Assembly (NCBI RefSeq): GCF_001816145.1
Contig: NZ_MDZB01000089.1
Span: 1-64,000 of the forward strand
Length of the DNA: 64,000 nt
Origin: Hymenobacter lapidarius
GTDB taxonomy: Bacteria; Bacteroidota; Bacteroidia; Cytophagales; Hymenobacteraceae
Direction of reading: 5' to 3'
A program made the translations under genes and the position numbers. Positions 1 to 7,732 of the stretch are shown here, piece after piece; positions within the stretch are counted from its first letter, which is position 1; every line of letters begins with the position of its first letter. Below the pieces are notes generated by a model. It was not told where the DNA came from. It worked only from the letters and a program-made list of their open reading frames with translations, and made no database searches.

Positions 1-104
1 TCAGCGTGCTGCAGGAGAAGATGATGGCCACCCAGGCCGACATGATTCTGCAGTTTGCCCATTACCTGCGCGACTACTACGCCCGGCAAGGCGTGCACCG
101 GCCA
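1..104 (+). pseudogene. 3' internal fragment of an HTTM-domain protein gene
   Basis: From base 3 the plus strand reads an open frame resembling the C-terminal part of HTTM (vitamin K-dependent gamma-carboxylase-like) proteins. The recognisable part is the MATQADMILQFAHYLRDYYA region, which fits the conserved DMxLQFAxxLxxxY signature of that family. The match stops at about base 95-104, where the frame runs into the antisense of the efflux adaptor gene and turns into low-complexity Pro/Ala/Arg sequence. The gene start lies outside the window. The fragment cannot encode a complete protein here. It marks a rearrangement breakpoint or an assembly junction. Family call is from memory of the motif, not a search. 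Confidence 0.55.
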
Positions 105-419
105 GCACCTGCCCCCGGCGCACCACCGCGCCAATGTCCACCGCCATGCGGCGCACGAAGGCCGGCACCTTGGCGCGCAGCTCCACCCGCTCGTAGGCCA
201 GCAGCTCGCCGGGCAGCGTGGTTTCCTTGGTCAGCTGCTGGGGCCGTAGCACCAGGGCCGCCAGTGTATCTGTTTTGGCAGCGCCGGAGTTGCCGGCGGG
301 GCAGCGGCGGCCGGCGCTTTATCGGGCGACTGGCAGGCTGCCGCACCGAGCAGCACGGCGGCCAGGCCCAGTACCGCCGCGTAGCGGGCGGGCGAAGGGG
401 AAGCGAAATTATTGTCCAT
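103..419 (-). pseudogene. RND efflux periplasmic adaptor (HlyD/AcrA-like), truncated and frameshifted
   Basis: Starting at base 419 the minus strand encodes a lipoprotein signal peptide (lipobox LGAAACQ) and a Pro/Ala-rich linker. The frame then breaks at an AAAA run near 268-275 and continues one frame over as an adaptor N-terminus (TLPGELLAYERVELRAKVPA, then VRRGQVLA). That is the first beta-barrel/lipoyl strand region of membrane-fusion proteins that couple RND pumps to TolC. Similarity stops at about base 103, where an HTTM gene fragment abuts, so roughly three quarters of the expected ~370 residues are missing. The start ATG overlaps the stop codon of the RND gene by 11 bases, as expected of an operon. 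The frame break may be a sequencing indel; the truncation is not explained that way. Confidence 0.6.
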
Positions 420-3400
420 AGTAGGCGCTGTCGGGGTCTTCGGGGTCCAGGGAAACGGGGGTGAGCGGGCGCGACTCCACCAGGGCGCTGTAGAGCAGGG
501 GCAGCACCAGCAGGGCGCTGAGGGTGGAAAACAGCAGCCCGCCAATCACGGCAATGCCGAGCGGGGCGGTTTGCTCGCCGCCTTCGCCCAGGCCGCTGGC
601 CATGGGCAACATGCCGGCCATCATGGCCAGCGAGGTCATCAGGATGGGCCGCAGGCGGGTCCGCGCGCCTTCCGAGCCGGCTTGCGCGTGCTGGTCGCGG
701 CGCAGGATTTCGGCGTTGGATACCAGCAGAATGGCGTTGGCCACGGCCACGCCCACGGCCATGATGCAGCCCATGAACGACTGGATGTTGAGCGTCTGGC
801 CCAGCAGCCAGAGCAGCAGCAGCGAGCCGGCCAGCACCGCCGGCACCATGGCCAGCACCGCCAGCGCCACCCGAAACGACTGAAACGTGGCCGTGAGCAG
901 CAGGAAAATCACCACGATGGCCAGCCCCAGCCCCACCACCAGCTCGCTTTGGGTTTGGGCCAGCAGGTCGGCCTGGCCGCGCAGCACCACTTTCAGCCCG
1001 GCGGGCAGCTCGCCGAGGGCCGCAATCTGACCCTGCACGTCGCGCACGGCGTGGCCCAAATCCTGCCCGTGCAGGTTGGCCGTGAGCGTGACGTAGCGCT
1101 GCTGGTTGATGCGGTCGTACTCGCCCACGGTGCGCGTTTCGCGCCAGTCGGCTACGTCGCGCAGGTACACCGAGGGGCTGCCGGCGGGCGTCAGCACCGG
1201 CACGGTTTCCAGGTCGGCGGGGCCGCGCAGCTGGTACTGGGGCAGCTCCACCTGCACCTGGTAGGCCGTGCCGGAGGTTCTATCGACCCAGTAGTTGGGC
1301 TGGGTGAAGCGGCTGGAGGACGTGGCCGCCACCAGCGAGCGGCCCACCGCGTCGGCGGTCAGCCCCAGCTGCCCGGCCTTCACCCGGTCGATGTCAATCT
1401 GCAGGCTGGGATAGTCGAGCGGGGTACTGAACTGCACGTCGCGCAGCGCGGGTAAGGTTTCGAGTTTGGTTTTAAGGCGCTCGGCGTAGGCGCGGCCCTG
1501 GCTCAGGTTCTTGCCCTGCACGGCAATTTCCACCGGCGTATTGGCCCCCAGGTTCAGCACCTGGCCCACCAAATCGCCGGGCTCGAAGGAGATGGCCGCC
1601 GCGGGCAACGCCCGGCGCACGGCCGCCCGCAGCTGCTCCTGAAACGCGGGCAGGCGCAGGCCGGCCTCGGGGTCCAGGTTGACTTTAATCACCGCCTCGT
1701 GCGGGCCGCTGGTCCAGAGGTAGATGGTATTGATGGGGTAGCTCGACGGCTGGGTGCCGACGAAGGCTGACGTGATTTCGACGTGGCCGGGGCCGGCCAG
1801 CGAATCGACCAGGGCCAGCACGCGGCGGGTGGCGTCCTCGGTGCGCTCGATGCGGGTGCCGGTGGGCAGGCGCAGGCGCAGCTGAAACTGGCCGGTATCG
1901 ACCTGCGGAAACACTTCGGTGCCGATGTTGAGAAAGGCCAGGGCCAGCAGGCCGAACGTGCCCAGCAGGTACGCCGGAATGACGAGGGCGCGACGGCGCT
2001 GCAAGCCCGCGAGCCGGCGCGCGAACCCCGCGCTGAACCGGGCAAACCGACCCGGCGGGGCCGGCACTGCCGCGTGGCCCGGCCCGGCTTCGGGGCCCGG
2101 CGCATCGGCCGCGTGGTCGTTGAGCCACCAGTTGGCCAGCACCGGCACCAGCGTCTGGGAGAGTAGAAACGAGGCAATCATGGCGAAGCCCACGGCCAGC
2201 GAGAGGGGCATGAACATGGCCCGCGGCACGCCCGACATGAACAGCGCCGGCACGAACACGGCCAGGATACAGACCAGAATCAGCAGCTTGGGGCCGGCAA
2301 TCTCGCGGCAGGCATCCAGAATGGCGCGGGCGCGGGGCTTGCCCATTTCCAGGTGGCGGTGAATGTTTTCGATGGTCACCGTGGCCTCGTCCACCAGGAT
2401 GCCCACGGCCAGCGCCAGCCCGCCTAGGGTCATGATGTTGATGGTTTGCCCCGCCAGGAAAAGCCCGATGACGCCCGCCAGCAAGGCCAGCGGAATGGTG
2501 AGCACCACGATGAGGGCGCTGCGCCGGTCGCCCAGAAACAGCAGCACCATCAGGCCCGTGAGCAGGGCCCCCAGCCCACCCTCGACGAGCAGGCTTTTGA
2601 GCGAGTTGATGACGTAGCCCGACTGGTCGAACTCGTAGCTGACCTGAATGTCGGGCGGCACGGCGGCCTGCATGGCGGGCAGATTGGCTTTCACGGCCTG
2701 CACCACGCTCCAGGTGGAGGCATCCGAGCGTTTCGACACGTTCATGTACACCGAGCGTTTACCGTCGATGAGGGCGTAGCCGGTGGTGATGTCGGCCCCC
2801 AGCTCCACGGTGGCAATGTCGCGCACGTACACGCTGGTGCCGCTGCCCAGCCGCAGGGGGATGTTGGCCAGCTCCTGGATGTTGTCCACCGTCGTGTTCT
2901 GGGGCGTGAGCAGGGTCTGCTCGCCCACCCGCAGGTTGCCGGCCGGGGTGATGGTGTTGCCCGTGGCCAGGGCCCGCACCACCTCGTCGGGCGAGAGGCC
3001 GTAGGAGCGCATCCGGTCGGGGTCCACGCGCAGAATCACCGTTTTCTGGTTGCCCCCGAACGGCGGCGGGGCCGACACGCCCGGCAGGGTCGAGAACATG
3101 GGTCGCACCTTAAACAGGGCCAAATCCTGGATTTCGCCCAGCGTGCGGGTGCTGCTGCGAAACACGAGCTGGCCCACGGGCACGCCGCCCGCGTCGAAGC
3201 GGGTGATGAAGGGCGGCACCGTGCCCGGCGGCATAAAGGCCCGCGCCCGGTTCACGTAGCCCACCACTTCGGCCATGGCCTGGGCCATGTCGGTGCCCTC
3301 CTGAAATTGCAGCTTCACCAGCGACACGCCCTGAATGGACTTGGACTCGACGGACTTGATGCCGGCCACGTAGAGAAAGTGGTACTCGTAGTAGGACGTA

Positions 3401-3591
3401 ATCAGGGCCTCCACCTGGTCGGGCGAGAGGCCGCCGTAGGGCTGGGCCACGTACACGGTGGGCAGGCCCAGGTTGGGGAAGATGTCAATCGGCATCCGGC
3501 GCACGGCCAGCGTCGAGAAAAATACCAGTCCCAGCATCACGACCAGCACGGTAATGGGCTGGCGCAGGGCGGCGGAAATCAGTTTTAGCAT
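409..3591 (-). CDS. RND efflux transporter (AcrB/MexF/CusA superfamily), inner membrane
   Basis: A 1060-residue protein of the usual RND length. It opens with a short cytoplasmic N-terminus and the first membrane helix (ITVLVVMLGLVFFSTLAVRR), followed by the conserved MPIDIFPNLGLPTVYV segment typical of pump porter domains. The first membrane block lies around residues 340-480 (GGLGALLTGLMVLLFLGD, then GILVDEATVTIENI with the acidic residues of the TM4 region). A second periplasmic half follows, and a second membrane block at about 870-1040. The GILVDEATV/ENIHRHLEMG signature matches hydrophobe/amphiphile pumps more than heavy-metal CusA, but substrate cannot be read from sequence. It lies 13 bases downstream of the tolC-like gene and overlaps the adaptor start. 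With the adaptor broken, the assembled tripartite pump is probably not functional unless another adaptor substitutes. Confidence 0.9.
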   Translation of the reverse strand: MLKLISAALRQPITVLVVMLGLVFFSTLAVRRMPIDIFPNLGLPTVYVAQPYGGLSPDQVEALITSYYEYHFLYVAGIKSVESKSIQGVSLVKLQFQEGTDMAQAMAEVVGYVNRARAFMPPGTVPPFITRFDAGGVPVGQLVFRSSTRTLGEIQDLALFKVRPMFSTLPGVSAPPPFGGNQKTVILRVDPDRMRSYGLSPDEVVRALATGNTITPAGNLRVGEQTLLTPQNTTVDNIQELANIPLRLGSGTSVYVRDIATVELGADITTGYALIDGKRSVYMNVSKRSDASTWSVVQAVKANLPAMQAAVPPDIQVSYEFDQSGYVINSLKSLLVEGGLGALLTGLMVLLFLGDRRSALIVVLTIPLALLAGVIGLFLAGQTINIMTLGGLALAVGILVDEATVTIENIHRHLEMGKPRARAILDACREIAGPKLLILVCILAVFVPALFMSGVPRAMFMPLSLAVGFAMIASFLLSQTLVPVLANWWLNDHAADAPGPEAGPGHAAVPAPPGRFARFSAGFARRLAGLQRRRALVIPAYLLGTFGLLALAFLNIGTEVFPQVDTGQFQLRLRLPTGTRIERTEDATRRVLALVDSLAGPGHVEITSAFVGTQPSSYPINTIYLWTSGPHEAVIKVNLDPEAGLRLPAFQEQLRAAVRRALPAAAISFEPGDLVGQVLNLGANTPVEIAVQGKNLSQGRAYAERLKTKLETLPALRDVQFSTPLDYPSLQIDIDRVKAGQLGLTADAVGRSLVAATSSSRFTQPNYWVDRTSGTAYQVQVELPQYQLRGPADLETVPVLTPAGSPSVYLRDVADWRETRTVGEYDRINQQRYVTLTANLHGQDLGHAVRDVQGQIAALGELPAGLKVVLRGQADLLAQTQSELVVGLGLAIVVIFLLLTATFQSFRVALAVLAMVPAVLAGSLLLLWLLGQTLNIQSFMGCIMAVGVAVANAILLVSNAEILRRDQHAQAGSEGARTRLRPILMTSLAMMAGMLPMASGLGEGGEQTAPLGIAVIGGLLFSTLSALLVLPLLYSALVESRPLTPVSLDPEDPDSAYYGQ

Positions 3592-3604
3592 AGCAGCACG
3601 GGAA

Positions 3605-4984
3605 TTAGGGTTGAACCGGACGCAGCAGCTCGTTCACGTCGCCGCGGGCGGCGGCCAGGGCCAGGTAGGCTTTCCAGGCCTGGGCGGTGGCGGCGCGGGC
3701 GTCCACTTCGGCCCGCACCAGCGCGTACTGGGCCTGGGCCACGTCGGTGACGCTGACCAGGCCGGTTTCGTAGCGGGTCTGCTGGGCGCGGTAGGCGAAG
3801 CGGGCGGCCCCTAATTGGCGGGGCAGCTGGCGGGCAATAAGCAGGCGGCTGCGCAGCGCGGCCTGGGCCTGCTGCTGCTGCTTGCTCACCTGCAAACCCG
3901 TTTCGCGCAGGCGGGCCTCGTAGGCCTGGGTCAGGAACTGCTCCTGCTGGGCCCGCACCCGCACCTGGGGGTAGCTGAGCACCGGCAAGGCCAACTGGAA
4001 GCCCGCCCCGTAGTTGGTGCGGCTCAGCCGCCAGCCGTCGCTGCTGTTCACCTCGCCGGTGGCGCTGATGCCTGAGCCGCGCCCGTAGCCCGTGCCCCAG
4101 AAACTGAGCTTGGGCAGCACGGCCCGCTGAATCACCTGCCGGCGCTGCCTGCTGGCTTCCACCTGCCGCCGGGCCGCCAGCAGGTAGGGATGGGTGGCGG
4201 TGTCGGCGGCCACCGGGTCGGCAGCAGGGGGCAGGCGGGTGAGCAGGGTGGTGTCGGTGGCCGTGACCTCGCCGGTGGCCAAGGCCAGCAGCTCGCTCAG
4301 TCGAATGGCGGCGGCTTCGCGGCTTTGCTGAGCCGTGAGGAAATCGACCTGGGCGCGGGACACTTCGGCGTTGAACTGGGCCGAGTCCACGCCGGGGCGT
4401 AGGCCATTTATGACCAGCACGTTGGCTTGCCGGGCCAGGGTTTCGGTGCGGCGGGTGTTCTGGGCGTACACCCGCACCAGGTCGGTGGCCAGCAGCAAAT
4501 CGAAGTAGGCGTCGGCCACCCGCACCTGGTGGCTGAGCAGCGTCACCGACTCGTTGGCCTGGGCCGTGCGGACCTGGGCCTGGGCCAGGCCGATATCGGC
4601 CGCCCGCGCCCCGAAGGTCAGCGGCGACCAGGTGAGCAGGGCACTGGCGGCGCTGCCCACGACAGCATCATTGCGGTTGGCCGTGGACGGCGGGCCGCTG
4701 ATGGGCAGCACATACTGCGGGTAGAGCATGCCGGTGATGTTGTTGTAGGTGGCTACGTTGGCCTGGTAGGCCACGTTCAGCTCGGGCAGCAGCGTGTTGC
4801 GGGCCACGGCCACCTGCCGCTGGGCGGCCTGGGTTTCGCGCTGGCTGGCCTGCAGGCTCGGGTACTGGGCCGTAGCCACGGTTAGGGCCTGGGCCAGGGA
4901 ATAACCCGTCGGCGGGGCCTGGGCCTGGCAAAAATGCCCCCCAGTACCCGGCAGCAGGACTATCAACAGAAAAAACAAGCGCAT
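3605..4984 (-). CDS. TolC-like outer-membrane efflux protein
   Basis: A 459-residue protein when started at the ATG at 4984, which begins a clear signal peptide (MRLFFLLIVLLPGTGG, cleavage near CQAQ). A longer open frame exists upstream but would bury the signal peptide. The mature part shows the two repeated TolC/OEP halves: a SLAQALTVATAQYPSLQAS start motif, long Ala/Gln-rich coiled-coil segments (for example REAAAIRLSELLALATGE) and a second half ending in ARAATAQAWKAYLALAAARG. It forms the outer-membrane channel of the adjacent RND pump. It is the first gene of the operon tolC-RND-adaptor, and a 14-bp perfect palindrome lies 32 bases upstream of the start, in the probable promoter region. 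Confidence 0.88.
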   Translation of the reverse strand: MRLFFLLIVLLPGTGGHFCQAQAPPTGYSLAQALTVATAQYPSLQASQRETQAAQRQVAVARNTLLPELNVAYQANVATYNNITGMLYPQYVLPISGPPSTANRNDAVVGSAASALLTWSPLTFGARAADIGLAQAQVRTAQANESVTLLSHQVRVADAYFDLLLATDLVRVYAQNTRRTETLARQANVLVINGLRPGVDSAQFNAEVSRAQVDFLTAQQSREAAAIRLSELLALATGEVTATDTTLLTRLPPAADPVAADTATHPYLLAARRQVEASRQRRQVIQRAVLPKLSFWGTGYGRGSGISATGEVNSSDGWRLSRTNYGAGFQLALPVLSYPQVRVRAQQEQFLTQAYEARLRETGLQVSKQQQQAQAALRSRLLIARQLPRQLGAARFAYRAQQTRYETGLVSVTDVAQAQYALVRAEVDARAATAQAWKAYLALAAARGDVNELLRPVQP

Positions 4985-5015
4985 AGGCACGTTGTAATAG
5001 GAATCAGGGGATGAA

Positions 5016-5029
5016 AAGCAAATTTGCTT
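5016..5029. promoter_or_regulatory. 14-bp perfect palindrome upstream of the efflux operon
   Basis: AAGCAAATTTGCTT is a perfect palindrome located 32-45 bases upstream of the tolC-like start codon. Its size and place suit a dimeric repressor or activator operator, but no cognate regulator gene is adjacent, so function is inferred only from position. Confidence 0.35.
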
Positions 5030-5120
5030 GAATCGCAAAGCGTAGAAGTCTCTTCTTTTTTGACCTGCTCCGACCCGGACGGCTGGTGCCCCAACGGGCT
5101 GGTATCCTGCTGGCAAGCTT

Positions 5121-6158
5121 CTAGTGCTTCATGGCACCCTTCATGCCGGGAGCTTTTGCTTTGCCTAGCTGGTCGAGGGCGGCGCGGAAGCCGGTGGCTA
5201 GCTGCGCGGCCGGGCCACGGCCGTAGTAGTGCAGAAACATCATGCGCGGCTCATCGAAGAGCATGTGGTTGTGCACGGCCACCACTTCCAGGTTGTGGGC
5301 GCGCAGCGCTTTGATAACCGGATTCACCTCCGCTTCGAGCATGGCGATGTCACCGGCAATGTGGGCGTCGGCCTGCTTACCGGCGAAAGCGGCCCAGGAA
5401 TTCAGGCCAATGGCGGCCGTCATTTCCGTGCCCATCATCAGCGACTGCAGGTCGTCGCGGCCCACGGTGTACTTGTAAGTGGGGCCGTTCACGGTGCCTT
5501 GTTTGCCGGTAATCTTATCCAGGGCCGGCAGGTTGAACAGCTCCTTGCCCGTGGGCGGCCCGGCCGCGGGGGTGGCGTTGTTGCCCGCCGCAGCCGCGGG
5601 CGCACCGGCTGGTTGGGGCTGGTTAGCCGGCAGCAGCTTGGAGTCTTTCAGCGCGGCGGCAAACTTTTGCGCCAGCTCGGCCGGGCTGCCCATGCCGTGG
5701 ATGTGCATGTAGAAGATGCGGGGCTCCTCATAGAAAAAATGGTTATGCACGGCCCCGATTTCCAGCCCCTGGGCCAGCGCGGCCGATATGAGCGGGTTTA
5801 CTTCTTCCTGCAGCAGCACCGTGTCGCTCATGAGCATGGCCGACTTGCCATCCAAAGTGTGCTTAATGGCCACCCAGCCGCCGAAGCCGAAGGCAATGGG
5901 AACGGGCTCCCCTTTGATTTTCATCTTCAGGTCGTTGCGGGGCAGGCCAACCAGGTGCGTGGCCTGGGCTTCGTTGTAGGTGCCCTTCTTGCCCAGCGCG
6001 GCGTCAATGGCGGCTTGGTCGGCGGCGCTCAGGGCGGGGGTTTTGCCTTTGGGCGGGGCCGATACGGCGGCCAGGGTGTCATCAAGGCTCAGCAGGGACG
6101 TGGCGCCGAGCAGGGCGGTGGCGCGCAGGGCGTCGCGGCGGGAGATGGAATCGTTCAT
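5121..6158 (-). CDS. DUF1259 (LppY/LpqO family) exported protein with internal duplication
   Basis: A 345-residue protein beginning MNDSISRRDALRAT, a twin-arginine-like export signal (SRRDAL, then a hydrophobic stretch), which favours the start at 6158 over longer frames. It contains two similar halves. Residues about 50-190 hold AVHNHFFYEEPRIFYMHIHG and residues about 230-340 hold AVHNHMLFDEPRMMFLHYYG. Each half has the same EEVNP/EAEVNP segment before the HNH motif. This matches the LppY/LpqO (DUF1259) family, whose biochemical role is not known to me. The conserved His/Asn/Glu clusters suggest metal or substrate binding (inference). A flexible Ala/Pro/Gly linker joins the halves. It lies between the efflux operon and a lipoprotein gene in the same orientation. 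Confidence 0.8.
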   Translation of the reverse strand: MNDSISRRDALRATALLGATSLLSLDDTLAAVSAPPKGKTPALSAADQAAIDAALGKKGTYNEAQATHLVGLPRNDLKMKIKGEPVPIAFGFGGWVAIKHTLDGKSAMLMSDTVLLQEEVNPLISAALAQGLEIGAVHNHFFYEEPRIFYMHIHGMGSPAELAQKFAAALKDSKLLPANQPQPAGAPAAAAGNNATPAAGPPTGKELFNLPALDKITGKQGTVNGPTYKYTVGRDDLQSLMMGTEMTAAIGLNSWAAFAGKQADAHIAGDIAMLEAEVNPVIKALRAHNLEVVAVHNHMLFDEPRMMFLHYYGRGPAAQLATGFRAALDQLGKAKAPGMKGAMKH

Positions 6159-6258
6159 GGGGAGTGATTTTTTAAAAATTAGACTAATTACAAACAGAAG
6201 AAGCGGCTTAAACTGGTTCAACAGTCCGGCACTGCGGGAGCACCGGGGCCGGCGCACG

Positions 6259-6924
6259 TTATTCCACTGGCTGGCACGGTGAGCGCCGAATCCGGTCGCG
6301 CTGGGACGCCAGCGCTGTTTGCTGTACGGCATCCAGGCGTTGGCGTAGGGCATGGTATTCGTGGCCCTGCCGGTTCAGGCCCTGCTGCAGACTGTCCATC
6401 GGCGGTCGGTAACGCGTTGCCACGCGCTCACCCTGCGCCCGAATGCTGCTGTCCAGGGCGGCCACCTGCCGATGCCGGGCGGCATAACCCGGCGTCCGGC
6501 GCAAGCGGTGCTGGAGGGTTTGCCGCCGGACTTGCCTGGCCTGAATCGTGTGGTCGCGGGCCTGCACCAAGTCGGCGAGGGCCCGCGCATAGCCGGGCGT
6601 GGAGACGTGGCCATACCGCTCGCTCTGCGCGTCGGTGAGTTGGCGGTAGGCCTGCTGGTAGCGGCGCTGCCCGGTAGCGCTGTCGGCTCCCAGCGCCGCG
6701 AACTGCGCGGCGAACACCGCTACCGTGGCGGCCTGCTGCCCGGCAAGCCGGTGGCGGAGCACCCGTTCGGGTGCCGTGGCCCGGACCTGGGCCTGTTGCA
6801 CCCGCACCTGCAAGCGGGCGTGGGCGCATTTCGTTTGCTGGTAGGCGGTCAGCCACCGACTTTTTTCCGATCCGCATGCACACAAGACAACCGGTACGAC
6901 GAGCAGGGCCCACGCGTTTTTCAT
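6259..6924 (-). CDS. Lipoprotein, coiled-coil, unknown function
   Basis: A 221-residue protein starting with a lipoprotein signal (MKNAWALLVVPVVLCACGSE, lipobox LCAC). The mature part is strongly Gln/Arg/Ala-rich and helical (QTKCAHARLQVRVQQAQVRA, RQVRRQTLQHRLRR), so a periplasmic coiled coil is likely. I do not recognise a family. The start lies 12 bases after the stop of the TolC/ChrB chimeric frame, suggesting co-transcription. The long helical repeats resemble outer-membrane efflux or periplasmic spacer proteins only in composition, so no function is assigned. Confidence 0.65.
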   Translation of the reverse strand: MKNAWALLVVPVVLCACGSEKSRWLTAYQQTKCAHARLQVRVQQAQVRATAPERVLRHRLAGQQAATVAVFAAQFAALGADSATGQRRYQQAYRQLTDAQSERYGHVSTPGYARALADLVQARDHTIQARQVRRQTLQHRLRRTPGYAARHRQVAALDSSIRAQGERVATRYRPPMDSLQQGLNRQGHEYHALRQRLDAVQQTALASQRDRIRRSPCQPVE

Positions 6925-6935
6925 TGCTAGCACTT

Positions 6936-7457
6936 TTAGGATGGGGTCCACGTGTGCCGTTCCGCCTGCCCGTGCTTGGCCCAACTGTAGAGGGCCTCGT
7001 AGAGGTGCAGGCCAATGGCTAACTGCTGCGCGTCGTCGGCGTGATTGTAGCTCAGGCCGGTGGAAATGGCCCACAGGCCCGCCGCCTGCGGGGCCAGCTC
7101 GAAATGGTCGGTGTCGGCCCCACGCACGATAAGGGCCAGTTGCCGGAGGGCCGGGTCGGTGAGGTTGTGCTTTTTCAGAATGAAGTCGAAGGTGCACCGG
7201 TCCCCCTCGTGCGAGTACTCCGCGCCGGGAATGTCGTAGGGGATAGCCGGCAGCAGGGCTTCGGCCTGAATTACGCGCCGCCGGTTGTCGGCCACCGTTA
7301 CCTGCTGCTGACGGGCGCGCAGCTGCGGAAAGTTGGCCTGGACCAGCTTTAGGGCCTGGGGTAGGGAAACGGACCCCGGCGACGGCGTGGGCACTTGGGC
7401 CAGGCCAGGTAAGGTACATAACAGGAGAAAGGCTCTCGCAAACAGGAATCGCAGCAT
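6936..7457 (-). CDS. Chimeric ORF: TolC-type N-terminus fused to a ChrB C-terminal domain
   Basis: A 173-residue frame with two unrelated parts. Residues 1-72 are a signal peptide plus the start of a TolC-like protein (SVSLPQALKLVQANFPQLRA, then VIQAEALLP). From residue about 73 (AIPYDIPGAEYSHEGDRC, FDFILKKHNLTDPAL, IVRGADTDHFELAPQAAGLW) it is the ChrB C-terminal domain, closely matching residues of the intact ChrB-AraC protein at 15350-16195, including the FxxxLKK and RGADTD motifs. The fusion is in frame. The expected N-terminal part of the ChrB domain (ERPKIDRxACAWLI) and the downstream AraC part are missing. It looks like the product of recombination between two genes rather than a designed fusion. 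Whether it is expressed is unknown. Confidence 0.6.
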   Translation of the reverse strand: MLRFLFARAFLLLCTLPGLAQVPTPSPGSVSLPQALKLVQANFPQLRARQQQVTVADNRRRVIQAEALLPAIPYDIPGAEYSHEGDRCTFDFILKKHNLTDPALRQLALIVRGADTDHFELAPQAAGLWAISTGLSYNHADDAQQLAIGLHLYEALYSWAKHGQAERHTWTPS

Positions 7458-7732
7458 TCGGTCGCGCTAAGGACACCGGCGGGAAGCCCGCCGGCTCATC
7501 ACTGCTGCTGCCACGCGGGGACCGGTAGTCCCTACGGCGCTTCGCAGCCGGTGAGCGGGGGAGGTTCCCGGCTTACCGGCTGCAAGGTTACGGCCGCGAA
7601 AGGCCGCGAAATAGCATCGAATTTACACTTGGTATAATCTTTACGTTTTTGTCTCCTTTTTCCCGGCAGTGGCCCCGACCTGCGGCAAACCTACGGCGCG
7701 TCCAGCCCGGAAAACAGAACGTTTTTCCTTAC
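7458..7732. other. Gene-free stretch with GC-rich hairpins and a ChrB-AraC gene tail
   Basis: No gene is evident. It holds a perfect 8-bp-arm hairpin CCGGCGGG/CCCGCCGG at about 7475-7493 and another, CAGCCGGT/ACCGGCTG, at about 7546-7583. Bases 7602-7666 repeat the 3' end and trailer of the chrB-araC gene (see 15311-15374). I could not match the hairpins to a known riboswitch. Confidence 0.5.
7602..7666 (-). repeat. Remnant of a second chrB-araC gene 3' end (direct repeat of 15311-15374)
   Basis: About 65 bases match 15311-15374 with few differences; the shared core includes CTTTACGTTTTTG. In the intact locus this segment covers the last codons (KKAKT stop) and trailer of the ChrB-AraC gene. 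Here it reads KKETKT stop in the same frame, then similarity ends at about 7670. It is the stub of a paralogous gene. Confidence 0.7.

Noticed and set aside
412-1455. Long plus-strand open frame antisense to the RND gene
   Set aside because: His/Gly/Gln-rich shadow of a GC-rich coding strand; the minus strand encodes an intact pump. Similar shadows at 2446-3588, 5229-6167, 9287-10897, 23509-24462, 24553-26244 and 35300-36679 were left out for the same reason.
7470-7600. GC-rich hairpin cluster considered as a cobalamin or other riboswitch
   Set aside because: The conserved cobalamin core and other known riboswitch cores could not be aligned, and no fitting gene follows.
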